Source: Bacteroidales bacterium
GTDB lineage: Bacteria; Bacteroidota; Bacteroidia; Bacteroidales; UBA932
DNA length: 64,000 nt
Direction: 5' to 3'
Assembly (NCBI GenBank): GCA_017469425.1
Contig: JAFUGJ010000036.1
Location: 186,001-250,000 of the forward strand
The notes under the pieces were generated by a model that worked only from the letters and a program-made list of their open reading frames with translations, searched no databases and was not told the origin of the DNA. Both the position numbers and the translations under genes were made by a program. Numbering within the stretch: the stretch's first letter is position 1; each line of letters starts with the position of its first letter. Shown here in pieces: positions 46,352 to 54,256 of the stretch.

Positions 46352-46621
46352 CTAAACTTCCAACAAGGCTATACACTTGTCAATCTCGGCAATCAGCCTG
46401 GTCAGGCGCTGCTTGGCCTCGGGGTTCCCTTCGGCTGAGGCGAAAGCGCTTGTAAGCCTCTGATTGTCTATCTGTCTGTTCAATTCGGCAATCTGCTGTC
46501 TGCAGGCTTCGACCTCGGCAATGTTCCGGGCAAGTTTGAGCTGAAGTTCGTCGGCGCGCAGTTTTTCACCCTCGTAAAGGGCAATCAACTTTGCAATATC
46601 GGCTCGTACTTCTTCGAACAT
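46352..46621 (-). CDS. Small coiled-coil protein upstream of zapA (ZapB/ZauP-like role possible)
   Basis: An 89-residue protein (MFEEVRADIAKLIALYEGEK) that is almost wholly heptad-like helix: about residues 10-60 form a continuous coiled coil, then AKQRLTRLIAEIDKCIALL. It has no signal or membrane segment. It lies 2 bp upstream of zapA and shares its promoter. Coiled-coil partners of ZapA exist in other bacteria (ZapB, ZauP), so a division role is a fair inference from context, but sequence alone does not prove homology. Confidence 0.7.
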   Translation of the reverse strand: MFEEVRADIAKLIALYEGEKLRADELQLKLARNIAEVEACRQQIAELNRQIDNQRLTSAFASAEGNPEAKQRLTRLIAEIDKCIALLEV

Positions 46622-46649
46622 AAAACCTCGAATTGCTTCCTGCAACACA

Positions 46650-46657
46650 CAAAATTA
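46650..46657 (-). promoter_or_regulatory. -7 box of the coiled-coil/zapA/6S unit
   Basis: Minus-strand TAATTTTG, 28 nt before the ATG at 46621. Confidence 0.6.
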
Positions 46658-46665
46658 GTAAAAAA

Positions 46666-47400
46666 TCACAAAATTCCGCGATATTCTTCGCAAACCTTGC
46701 GATAACTGTCAAGATTTCCTATATCATAGCGCCGTCCCGGCATTTCCATGGCATAGACATCCGTCTGACCGGAAAGCCAGGCGATGAAACTGCCCGGGGC
46801 GTCGGTGCCGCACCCGGCCGCAATCCCCTCACCTACCCTTGCTGCATCACGGCGGCTGTAGAAGTAGAAAGGAGGGCAGCACCAGTGGCTCCTGGGCTCG
46901 GCGGGTTTCTCCTCCATGGAGAGGATGCGGTCGGAAGCGTCAATCTCCACGATTCCGCTCTTGTGCAGGCGCGCCTCGTCGGGCTCGTAGTAACGCATGA
47001 TGGCGGAAGCATTCTTGCCTCTGGCATAGCGGATGAAGGCGGTGAGGCTGAAATCCAGCACATTATCGCCGGCAATAACCAGCATGTCGTCGTCGAGCGA
47101 AAGGCTGTCGATTGCAAACTTGATGTCGCACACAGCCCCAAGGCGCGTTTCGTTCGTGGATGTGCCGTCGTCCACCACGGTAATAGCAGCGGAATGTCCG
47201 GCAGCCCAGTCCATGAACTGGGAGGCGAATTTATGATTGGAAATAACTATGTATTCGTCAACTTCTCCGAGGCTGTCGATGTCGTCAATCAGCCAGTCGA
47301 GGATGGTTTTTTCCCCAACCTTGAGCAATGGCTTAGGGAAGTTCTCGGTGAGGGGATATAGCCTGGTGGCGTAACCGGCTGCAAGGATAAGGCATTTCAT
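46666..47400 (-). CDS. Sugar-phosphate nucleotidyltransferase (NDP-sugar pyrophosphorylase type)
   Basis: A 244-residue protein with the nucleotidyltransferase start KCLILAAGYATRLYPLTENFPKPLL, which binds NTP and sugar phosphate, the metal-binding Asp in VIAGDNVLDF (about 108-117) and a late PGRRYDIGNLDSY. It overlaps the galacturonokinase-like gene by 4 bp, so it most likely uses that kinase's sugar-1-phosphate to make an NDP-sugar. Which nucleotide is used cannot be told. It lacks the C-terminal helix of full-length UDP-sugar pyrophosphorylases. Confidence 0.85.
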   Translation of the reverse strand: MKCLILAAGYATRLYPLTENFPKPLLKVGEKTILDWLIDDIDSLGEVDEYIVISNHKFASQFMDWAAGHSAAITVVDDGTSTNETRLGAVCDIKFAIDSLSLDDDMLVIAGDNVLDFSLTAFIRYARGKNASAIMRYYEPDEARLHKSGIVEIDASDRILSMEEKPAEPRSHWCCPPFYFYSRRDAARVGEGIAAGCGTDAPGSFIAWLSGQTDVYAMEMPGRRYDIGNLDSYRKVCEEYRGIL

Positions 47401-48569
47401 AACTTCACTCCGTCAGCGCTTTCACAAACCTGTGTACAGTATTTCCCTGCCAGGGCGGGGAAAGCCTTCAGATAGCCTTCCGACACTTCCCTGATGGCAC
47501 TCTCGACATAATCGGGATGCACCAGGGCCATGCAGCAGCCCTTGAATCCGGCTCCGCTGAAACGCCCCCCGTAGATGCCGTCGGTACGGCTCATCAACTC
47601 GTATATAGCTATCAGTTCGGGAGAGCCGGTTTCGTAATTGTGAATCGACGACCATCCGCTCTCGAAACTGAGTTTGCCGTATGCTTCAATATCGCCCCTT
47701 CTCCAAGCCTCGGCCCCCTTCTCCACGCGCTCGAATTCACCGAACACATGGTCGGCCCTGCGCCTCCAGGTTTCAGGAAGGCGGTCGCGGAATCGCTCGT
47801 AAACTTCAAGCGGCACCTCTCGCAGCGAAGTATCGTAGAATTTCCCGTATTCGATGCCTGCATAAGCCTTGAGGGCATAAGCGGCACTGCGGCACTCATC
47901 CACGCGCATGTTGAATTTGCTGCCCGCAAGGGAACGCTCCACTCCGCTGAAGAAGATGACGATTTTGTATGGCTTCATGGTCGCGGCGGTAGGAATGAGT
48001 TCGTAGGAATCATTCTGGGTGTCGAGATACAGCAGATGCCCCTTGCGCGAGAGCACTTCGCAACTCTGGTCGAGCTTTCCGCAGGACACTCCCACATAAT
48101 TGTTTTCGGCAGCCTTGGCGATGCCTATGAGTTCAAGGTCGTCGAGATGTATCCGGTTTACGGTACAGAGGGCATGCAGGAAGGAAATGATTACGGCAGC
48201 CGATGACGACAGCCCGCCGATGGGAAGCGTGCCTTCAATGACTCCGCTGATACCCGCTTTGAGGGGATAGCGCAGGCTGAGTTCCAGGGTAGCTCCGCGC
48301 AGATAATCCGCCCAGTCGTTCTGTTTATGTTCGGGAACCGCGCTCACATGCCACTGGGCACGCTTGTCGAATTGCAGGGAGCAGAGTTCCACCACTCCGT
48401 TGGTCTTTGGCGACCATGCTATATGTATGCCCTTGTCGATTGCGAGCCCGGTAATCTTCCCGAGCTGATGGTCCACATGGGCGCCTATGGGGCAAATCCT
48501 GTAAGGGCAGAAGGAACGCGCCTGCGGATCCTTCTTGTAGATTTCCCTGAATTTATCTTCACATTTCAT
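47397..48569 (-). CDS. GHMP-family sugar kinase, galacturonokinase-like
   Basis: A 390-residue kinase of the GHMP family. The substrate motif reads SFCPYRICPIGAHVDHQLG instead of the GRVNLIGEHTDY of galactokinases; Arabidopsis galacturonokinase, as I recall it, has a very similar PYRICPLGAHIDHQ. The ATP loop is LPIGGLSSSAAV (about 114-125) and motif III is GGRFSGAGFKGCC. So it probably makes a sugar-1-phosphate, possibly from galacturonate. The ATG at 48569 is 2 bp after the CNNM gene; an upstream in-frame ATG (48626) lies inside that gene. It precedes a nucleotidyltransferase by overlap. Confidence 0.82.
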   Translation of the reverse strand: MKCEDKFREIYKKDPQARSFCPYRICPIGAHVDHQLGKITGLAIDKGIHIAWSPKTNGVVELCSLQFDKRAQWHVSAVPEHKQNDWADYLRGATLELSLRYPLKAGISGVIEGTLPIGGLSSSAAVIISFLHALCTVNRIHLDDLELIGIAKAAENNYVGVSCGKLDQSCEVLSRKGHLLYLDTQNDSYELIPTAATMKPYKIVIFFSGVERSLAGSKFNMRVDECRSAAYALKAYAGIEYGKFYDTSLREVPLEVYERFRDRLPETWRRRADHVFGEFERVEKGAEAWRRGDIEAYGKLSFESGWSSIHNYETGSPELIAIYELMSRTDGIYGGRFSGAGFKGCCMALVHPDYVESAIREVSEGYLKAFPALAGKYCTQVCESADGVKL

Positions 48570-48571
48570 AT

Positions 48572-49645
48572 TTATTCTTTGTTTTGCAGATTCACTTTGC
48601 GATAGCGCTTCTGGCGCTTCTTCCACCTTTCCTTGGCAAACTCCTGCATGTCGCTCACTTCGTCCATCTCATCCATGATTTCGAGGCCGAAAATGGTTTC
48701 GATGATATCCTCCAGGGTCAGCACGCCTTCGAAGCAGCCGTACTCGTCGATGATGAGGGCTATCTGCTCACGGTTCTTGAGCAGCGTTTCCCAGATGTCG
48801 GCAAGAGAAGCTTCCTCGTTGAAATAGGATATGTCCCTTCGGATATCCTTGAGTTTCTTGGTGAACTTGTCCTCCGCCAGGTCCTCAAGGGCATCGTCGC
48901 GAAGGATGTAGCCGGTGATGTATTCGGGTGATTCGGAATATACGGGGATGCGGGAATGATGCTCGAAGGCATCATCCTCGAAATACTCTTTCAGGGTCAT
49001 GGATTCCGGAGCCACCGAGCACACCACACGGGGAGTCATGGCTTCGTAGGCCTTCACATTGTCGAGCTTGATAATGTTCTGGATTACTTTGTTTTCGCTG
49101 CGGTCGATGACGCCCTCTTCCTCCCCCGCATTTGCCATGGCCGACACTTCTTCGCGGCTGATGGACGCCTCGTCGTCATGGGCGAAACGACTGCTGATGT
49201 AGCGTATGAGTTCGACGAGCGGATACATCACCACGAGCAGGAAAGAAATGCCCCGGGTGGTGAAGCCCATCAGATTCTTGTAGTTGGAAGTGCCTATGGT
49301 CTTTGGGATAATCTCCGAACAGATAAGGATGAGCAGGGTGGTAATGGCCGACATCCATCCCACGAACGAACTTCCGAAAGCCTTTGCAGTGAGAACGCCC
49401 ACGAGCGAAGCTCCGAAAGTGTTGGCAATGGTGTTCATTGCAAGGATGGCCGCAATGGGGCGGTCGATGTCGGTCTTGTATTTCTTGAACTTGGCTGCCG
49501 GACGGTAATTCTCTTCCTCGCGCATGACAATGTACGACAGCGGCGTGGACATCAGTACCGACTCCAATATGGAGCAGAGGAAGGAGATGCCGACCGTGAG
49601 GAACAAGTCGAGAAGAAGAAGGAGGATGTATCCTGTCTGTGTCAT
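48572..49645 (-). CDS. CNNM/HlyC-CorC-type membrane protein with CBS pair
   Basis: A 357-residue protein with a CNNM (DUF21) domain of about three to four membrane helices (residues 5-160) and two CBS domains (about 195-320, with the RIPVY and GVLTLEDIIETIFG motifs). It ends in a basic tail (KKRQKRYRKVNLQ). The C-terminal CorC-HlyC domain of longer members is missing. Family members are implicated in magnesium or other cation export. It lies 1 bp after the 5'-nucleotidase stop, inside an operon with sugar genes, which is an odd setting. Confidence 0.88.
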   Translation of the reverse strand: MTQTGYILLLLLDLFLTVGISFLCSILESVLMSTPLSYIVMREEENYRPAAKFKKYKTDIDRPIAAILAMNTIANTFGASLVGVLTAKAFGSSFVGWMSAITTLLILICSEIIPKTIGTSNYKNLMGFTTRGISFLLVVMYPLVELIRYISSRFAHDDEASISREEVSAMANAGEEEGVIDRSENKVIQNIIKLDNVKAYEAMTPRVVCSVAPESMTLKEYFEDDAFEHHSRIPVYSESPEYITGYILRDDALEDLAEDKFTKKLKDIRRDISYFNEEASLADIWETLLKNREQIALIIDEYGCFEGVLTLEDIIETIFGLEIMDEMDEVSDMQEFAKERWKKRQKRYRKVNLQNKE

Positions 49646-49646
49646 G

Positions 49647-51374
49647 TCAGAAGAGTAACTGGTAGTCCGCTCCGAGCTTGGCGGCGGCAAGGTCTTCGGG
49701 AACGAACTTCCAGGAGCCGATGACATTCCTGTCGCCTATCAGTTCGGGGTCCACAAGTCCGTGCTTTTCAATGAATTCATAGACGAAATCCCGGATTTCC
49801 TGCATCTTGCCCAGTATCCGCCCTTCAAGTTCTTCCTTGGGTATGCCTGCACCGTCGGTAAGCAGATGTCCGGCCCCGCTGGCGCGGTAGGAACTCAATG
49901 CCACGGCATACTCTTCCTCCGGGTTGAAGGGAGTACCGTCGGCAAGGGAACTGATGCTGATGCGCTCCCCTGCAGGTTTCGTGATATCCACGGTATAGTT
50001 GATTCCGGAAGCGGAATCGAAATTATAGGCGCGGTTGACGAACGACCAGCCCCTCTGGTTGTTGCGTGGATCATCGGACTTCACGATACGGAGGCCGTGT
50101 CCGCTCTCGGGTGCGTCCAGCCAGGTGTCGTAGGAGTATTCCAGGTAGTTTTTGATTTCCTTTCCGGTAAGCTTCATGGTAAAAAGCTGGTTCTCGAAAG
50201 GATAAATCAGGAAAAGATCGTTGTAAACAAGGGTGCCCGCCTTCACGCTGCCGTTGAAGGTAAGAGGAGCGGCAAAGGCTATCTGCGCACCCGAACTTTC
50301 CAGCTCAACGGTATGCAGGAGATTCATGTAATCACACATTCCAAGATAAGCATCGCGGGTGCGAAGGTCCATCTGCAGCATGCCTATTTCCTTGAAGGAA
50401 AAAGCCTTGACGCTTTCATACTCGGGATGGAAAAGTTCCCTCATCGCCGGATCGGCCTTGGTCTTGTCCACCTTTATGAGTTCCGAACAAACTTTCCTGT
50501 CAACGACCTTGCCGTCCTTTACCTCAACCTGCAGAGTGCCGTGTCCGAGGTACTTGGCCCTGTTGCCGGTGTTGATGAGGGCTATGCTGTCGTTGAAGAA
50601 GGTAACCTCGCGGTGGTCGTGCGAGCACACCACGAAATCCACTCCGCGCAGGGTCTTGTAAAGGTCCAGTCCTTCCGCTTCGGGATTGTCGAATTCACCC
50701 TTGCCGGTTGCGGAATGTATGCTCACTATCACCACATCGGGCTTTTCCCTGGCGGCATACTTGTCCACATCCTTCTGCACCAGCGGCACGAGCCTTTCGA
50801 AATGCATGCCCTTCCAAAGGGTTTCATCCATCCATGCGGGATTGTTGGCATTGGTATATCCAAGCACCATCACCTTCAGTCCGGCGCGTTTATAGGTCTT
50901 GTAAACCTGGAAATAAGGTTTGCCGTTGTCGTTGCGAATGGCATTGCCCCCCAGGAATGGAATCTTGTGGCGGCCGAGCTGCTTCACGAGTTTGTCATAG
51001 ACGGGATGCCCGGTTTCCACATCGTGGTTTCCCATGGTGATGGCATCGTACTTCATGTACGATACTATCTTGGTAAACAGGTGCTCTTCGGCCTCCGTAT
51101 CCACATAGTTGTAGTAATAGGTCGCATTGTCGCCCTGCAGGCAGTCTCCGGCATCAACCAGAAGCACATTCTGCTCACCGCAGGCATTGCGCACGCTGTC
51201 AACATAGTAGTTGACGGCGAATATGCTCTGCCGGGTCGAATTCCCCGCATAGGTGGAATCGAACCAATAGCCGTGAACATCGTTGGTCGTGAGGAGCTGA
51301 AGCGTATGTATTCCATCCTTGGGCCCACAGGCGGCAAGAATCAGCAAAGGCAACAGTACAAGAGATTTCTTCAT
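49647..51374 (-). CDS. 5'-nucleotidase/UshA-like metallophosphatase lipoprotein
   Basis: A 575-residue periplasmic lipoprotein (MKKSLVLLPLLILAACGPK). It has the calcineurin-like metal motifs LTTNDVHGYWF (about 29), VDAGDCLQGD, MGNHDVETG and CSHDHREV, then a C-terminal 5'-nucleotidase domain (about 310-540) with FENQLFTMKLTGKEIKNYLE. UshA-type enzymes dephosphorylate nucleotides and hydrolyse UDP-sugars. The ATG at 51374 gives the signal peptide; a longer frame upstream overlaps the GH97 gene and is spurious. It is 5 bp after GH97. Confidence 0.9.
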   Translation of the reverse strand: MKKSLVLLPLLILAACGPKDGIHTLQLLTTNDVHGYWFDSTYAGNSTRQSIFAVNYYVDSVRNACGEQNVLLVDAGDCLQGDNATYYYNYVDTEAEEHLFTKIVSYMKYDAITMGNHDVETGHPVYDKLVKQLGRHKIPFLGGNAIRNDNGKPYFQVYKTYKRAGLKVMVLGYTNANNPAWMDETLWKGMHFERLVPLVQKDVDKYAAREKPDVVIVSIHSATGKGEFDNPEAEGLDLYKTLRGVDFVVCSHDHREVTFFNDSIALINTGNRAKYLGHGTLQVEVKDGKVVDRKVCSELIKVDKTKADPAMRELFHPEYESVKAFSFKEIGMLQMDLRTRDAYLGMCDYMNLLHTVELESSGAQIAFAAPLTFNGSVKAGTLVYNDLFLIYPFENQLFTMKLTGKEIKNYLEYSYDTWLDAPESGHGLRIVKSDDPRNNQRGWSFVNRAYNFDSASGINYTVDITKPAGERISISSLADGTPFNPEEEYAVALSSYRASGAGHLLTDGAGIPKEELEGRILGKMQEIRDFVYEFIEKHGLVDPELIGDRNVIGSWKFVPEDLAAAKLGADYQLLF

Positions 51375-51379
51375 TTTTC

Positions 51380-53338
51380 TTATTTGCGTAACTTTTTCAC
51401 TATCATTACAAATCCGCCTCCGGGCGCAAGCGTGGCCTCCACGGATGACGAGGCATTCACGGATGCGGAGCTGATTCTGTAGTCGGTTCCAACCGAGCCG
51501 GCATTGGCGCCGTCGGCAAAGAGGGTGCACTCCCACTGTCCTTCAGGCAGGAAATTCATGGGGATGCTGAGGGTGCGGGGTTCCCACGAAGTCATTCCTC
51601 CGAGATAGTACACTCCGTCCTTCTCGCGGAGCGACACTATCCACTCCCCTGCTTTTCCCGAAAGGATACGGGTATTGTCGAACACCGTGGGGATGGAAGC
51701 GATGAAACGGGTGGTTTCGTCCTCGAGAAGATAATCCGACGGAGAGTCGCAGAGCATGGTAAGAGGAGAATCGAACACCACATAGCAGGCAAGCTGATGT
51801 GCGCGGGTTCCCTGGCTCATGGGCCTGTTGTTGACGGCACGAAAATCCCCCTTCGCGGCATTGCGCAGCGCTCCGGGAGTGTAGTCCATCTGCCCGGCGG
51901 CCTGGCGGATGTAAGGGATGGTAACATCGTAGCGGGGCATGTCGAAGTCGGCTTCCGACGACCATTTCAGGTTCTCAAGACCGGCAACACCCTCAAAATT
52001 GAGAACATTGGGATAAGTGCGGCTGAGTCCGGTGGGCTTGTATATGCCGTGAAAATCCAACACCAGATGATACTTTGCAGCCTTTTCCGCATACATCGTG
52101 ATGCGGTGCACCATGGCGGCCTCCTGGGAATCGAAGAAGTCCACCTTGAAGCCGGACACGCCCATTTTGGAATAATGCTCGAATGCCTTGTCGGGTTTCA
52201 GTCCGAGTACGCCTTTCGACACCCAGAGCAGGACGCCCACGCCTTTTTGGGAGGCATATTCGCAGATGCGCCTTATATCTATGGCATCGATGGGAGTGAA
52301 GATATTCTTGTTCTTGTACCACCCGTCGTCGATGAGGATGTACTGCAGGCCGTATTTTGCGGCAAAATCGATGTCGTAGAGATAAGTTTCGGTATTGATG
52401 CCGGCCTTGAAGTCCACTCCATGGCGGCGGAAGGCATTCCACCAGTCCCAGCTCGACTGCCCGGGCTTTATCCAGGAAGTGTCGCCGATGCGGTTGGGCG
52501 AAGCCAGGGCATAAACCATGTTGTTCACGGGCAGGAAGGTATCATCCCTGCCGTACGCAACTACCCTCCAGGGATAGCTGCGGCTGCCTTCAACCTCGTT
52601 CAGATAGTCGAGATATACGGCATCCTGTACCTGCACATTGCCGGGATAAGGAGGAAATTCCGCCTTGAAGCCCTTGTCGGTGGTGGCGAGGAAAGCGCCG
52701 GGATAATCGAACAAATCGGCCTCGGTAAGAAGAAGACGGCCAGCCTCGCCAAGGTCCACATAGACCGGCATGAAAGCGAGCCTTTCCGCAGCAGACCGGA
52801 CATCCCCCGCCTTGACAGAATCATACTGGCTCTCGAATGATGTGCGGTAAGGGTCTTTGGCGGAAGTCCTGGCATAGGGAACCAGCATGCTAAAAGGCCT
52901 GGTAAAGTTGAATTCCACGCACTCGCCGAGAACCTTCCGGCTGCCGCTCATGGATGTGACGAAACGGTAAGCCACGCCCTCATCATAGGCCCTGAATTCC
53001 AGAGTCCATCCGCCTTTCATCTTGAGCGTCAGATAATTATACTTTGCATTGAAAGATGACTGGCGGTAGAATGGAGCGTCGATATCCTCGCTCACCGAAC
53101 CCCTGGAAACCTTCTGCACTTTGGAGGAAACCCCGAGCACGGCTGAGCCCAAATCAAGAGAAATCGAATTATTTTCCAGCACAGGAGCGCCTGCGACGCT
53201 GAGCGACCACTCAATTCCCCCTTCCACGAGCACCGTCATCTGCAGCCTCCCGTCCGGGCTGCCAAGCTGATATGTCCTGGCATGGACGAAAACGAAGCTC
53301 AGCAACAATGCGGATATAAACAATATTAGCCTTTTCAT
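51380..53338 (-). CDS. GH97-family alpha-glycosidase
   Basis: A 652-residue secreted enzyme (signal about 1-20, ending VHA). GH97 layout: an N-terminal beta-sandwich (about 21-290, with YQLGSPDGRLQMTV), a TIM barrel (about 300-560, with WDWWNAFRRHGVDFKAG and GVSGFKVDFFDSQEAAMV), and a C-terminal sandwich. The Asp in KVDFFDSQ (about 397) sits where retaining GH97 members carry their nucleophile, so an alpha-galactosidase-like retaining enzyme is favoured over the inverting SusB type. It heads a five-gene operon and carries a half-match of the Sus operator at its promoter. Confidence 0.93.
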   Translation of the reverse strand: MKRLILFISALLLSFVFVHARTYQLGSPDGRLQMTVLVEGGIEWSLSVAGAPVLENNSISLDLGSAVLGVSSKVQKVSRGSVSEDIDAPFYRQSSFNAKYNYLTLKMKGGWTLEFRAYDEGVAYRFVTSMSGSRKVLGECVEFNFTRPFSMLVPYARTSAKDPYRTSFESQYDSVKAGDVRSAAERLAFMPVYVDLGEAGRLLLTEADLFDYPGAFLATTDKGFKAEFPPYPGNVQVQDAVYLDYLNEVEGSRSYPWRVVAYGRDDTFLPVNNMVYALASPNRIGDTSWIKPGQSSWDWWNAFRRHGVDFKAGINTETYLYDIDFAAKYGLQYILIDDGWYKNKNIFTPIDAIDIRRICEYASQKGVGVLLWVSKGVLGLKPDKAFEHYSKMGVSGFKVDFFDSQEAAMVHRITMYAEKAAKYHLVLDFHGIYKPTGLSRTYPNVLNFEGVAGLENLKWSSEADFDMPRYDVTIPYIRQAAGQMDYTPGALRNAAKGDFRAVNNRPMSQGTRAHQLACYVVFDSPLTMLCDSPSDYLLEDETTRFIASIPTVFDNTRILSGKAGEWIVSLREKDGVYYLGGMTSWEPRTLSIPMNFLPEGQWECTLFADGANAGSVGTDYRISSASVNASSSVEATLAPGGGFVMIVKKLRK

Positions 53339-53340
53339 AA

Positions 53341-53359
53341 CACTGTGGTATAGTGTACA
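53341..53359 (-). promoter_or_regulatory. Putative operator of the GH97 operon
   Basis: The + strand contains CTGTGGTATA (53343-53352), identical to the first half of 9772-9790, within an inverted repeat ACACT-GTGGTAT-AGTGT. It lies between the -7 box and the ATG, as in the other two copies; the second half-site is not conserved. Confidence 0.45.
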
Positions 53360-53365
53360 AAATTA
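53358..53365 (-). promoter_or_regulatory. -7 box of the GH97 operon
   Basis: Minus-strand TAATTTTG, 19 nt before the GH97 ATG. Confidence 0.65.
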
Positions 53366-53377
53366 CAAAAAGAGCAT

Positions 53378-53385
53378 TAAATTTG
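53378..53385 (+). promoter_or_regulatory. -7 box of the GSCFA gene, leaderless spacing
   Basis: TAAATTTG with 4 nt before the ATG at 53390. Confidence 0.65.
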
Positions 53386-53389
53386 CAAT

Positions 53390-54256
53390 ATGGTAAAACT
53401 CTCCACGCCCATTGTTATCAACAAATTGCCGACACTCCTGAGCCTCGGCGACAAAATCATGGTTCTCGGCAGCTGCTTTGCGGACAATATAGGAAGCATG
53501 CTCGCCGATGCAGGCTTCAGTGTGTGTATCAATCCCTTCGGAACGCTGTACAATCCGGTTTCAATAGCGAATTCGGCAGCCAGGCTGCAATATGCAGCTC
53601 CTTTCAGGCCGGAAGAATGCATAGAGATGGGGGCCGGGGCAGGCATGGTGTGCTCGTGGTGGCACCACACGAGTTTTGCCCGGAAGAGCGCGGAAGATTT
53701 TCTCGACAACGCCAACCGGGAGCTTGCCGCCGCCTCGGAGTTCTGGAAAGGATGCAACAAGGTAGTCGTCACCCTGGGCACCGCCATGGTATGGCAGCTT
53801 GCCGGGAGCGGCGAAGTGGTGTCCAACTGCCTCAAAAGGCCGTCCGCGGAGTTTTCGCACGAAATGCTGGGCGCAGGGGAAATTGCCGCAATCATCTCGA
53901 AGATGACTGGAAAATATCCCGACAAGGAGTTCATTTTCACGGTCAGCCCCGTAAGGCATCCGGGAGAAGGCATGCACCGCAATACCTTGAGCAAGGCAAA
54001 CCTGCATATAGGTCTCGAACAGGCCGTCAGTTCCGGTGGACGCGGATGCTACTTCCCTGCCTACGAAATACTTATGGATGAACTGCGCGACTATCGTTAT
54101 TACGCCGACGACCTGCTGCATCCATCACCGCTCGCGATTCGCATAATACAAGAAAAATTCTTCGACGCCTGCACCCTACCGGAGGAGAGGAAAAGCATCG
54201 AAGAAAATATCAGGAAAGCGGCGGCTGCAAGGCACAGGCCGCTTCTGAGGCGCTAA
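53390..54256 (+). CDS. GSCFA-domain protein (SGNH-hydrolase-like)
   Basis: A 288-residue protein with the GSCFA hallmark VLGSCFADNIGSML (about 25-38), where the Ser stands as in GDSL/SGNH hydrolases. It has INPFGTLYNPVSIA downstream, VTLGTAMVWQLAGSGEVVSNC, and FTVSPVRHPGEGMHRN near the catalytic Asp/His region. No signal peptide is seen. GSCFA proteins are widespread in Bacteroidota but have no proven substrate. It overlaps the convergent ffh by 4 bp. Confidence 0.9.
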   Translation: MVKLSTPIVINKLPTLLSLGDKIMVLGSCFADNIGSMLADAGFSVCINPFGTLYNPVSIANSAARLQYAAPFRPEECIEMGAGAGMVCSWWHHTSFARKSAEDFLDNANRELAAASEFWKGCNKVVVTLGTAMVWQLAGSGEVVSNCLKRPSAEFSHEMLGAGEIAAIISKMTGKYPDKEFIFTVSPVRHPGEGMHRNTLSKANLHIGLEQAVSSGGRGCYFPAYEILMDELRDYRYYADDLLHPSPLAIRIIQEKFFDACTLPEERKSIEENIRKAAAARHRPLLRR

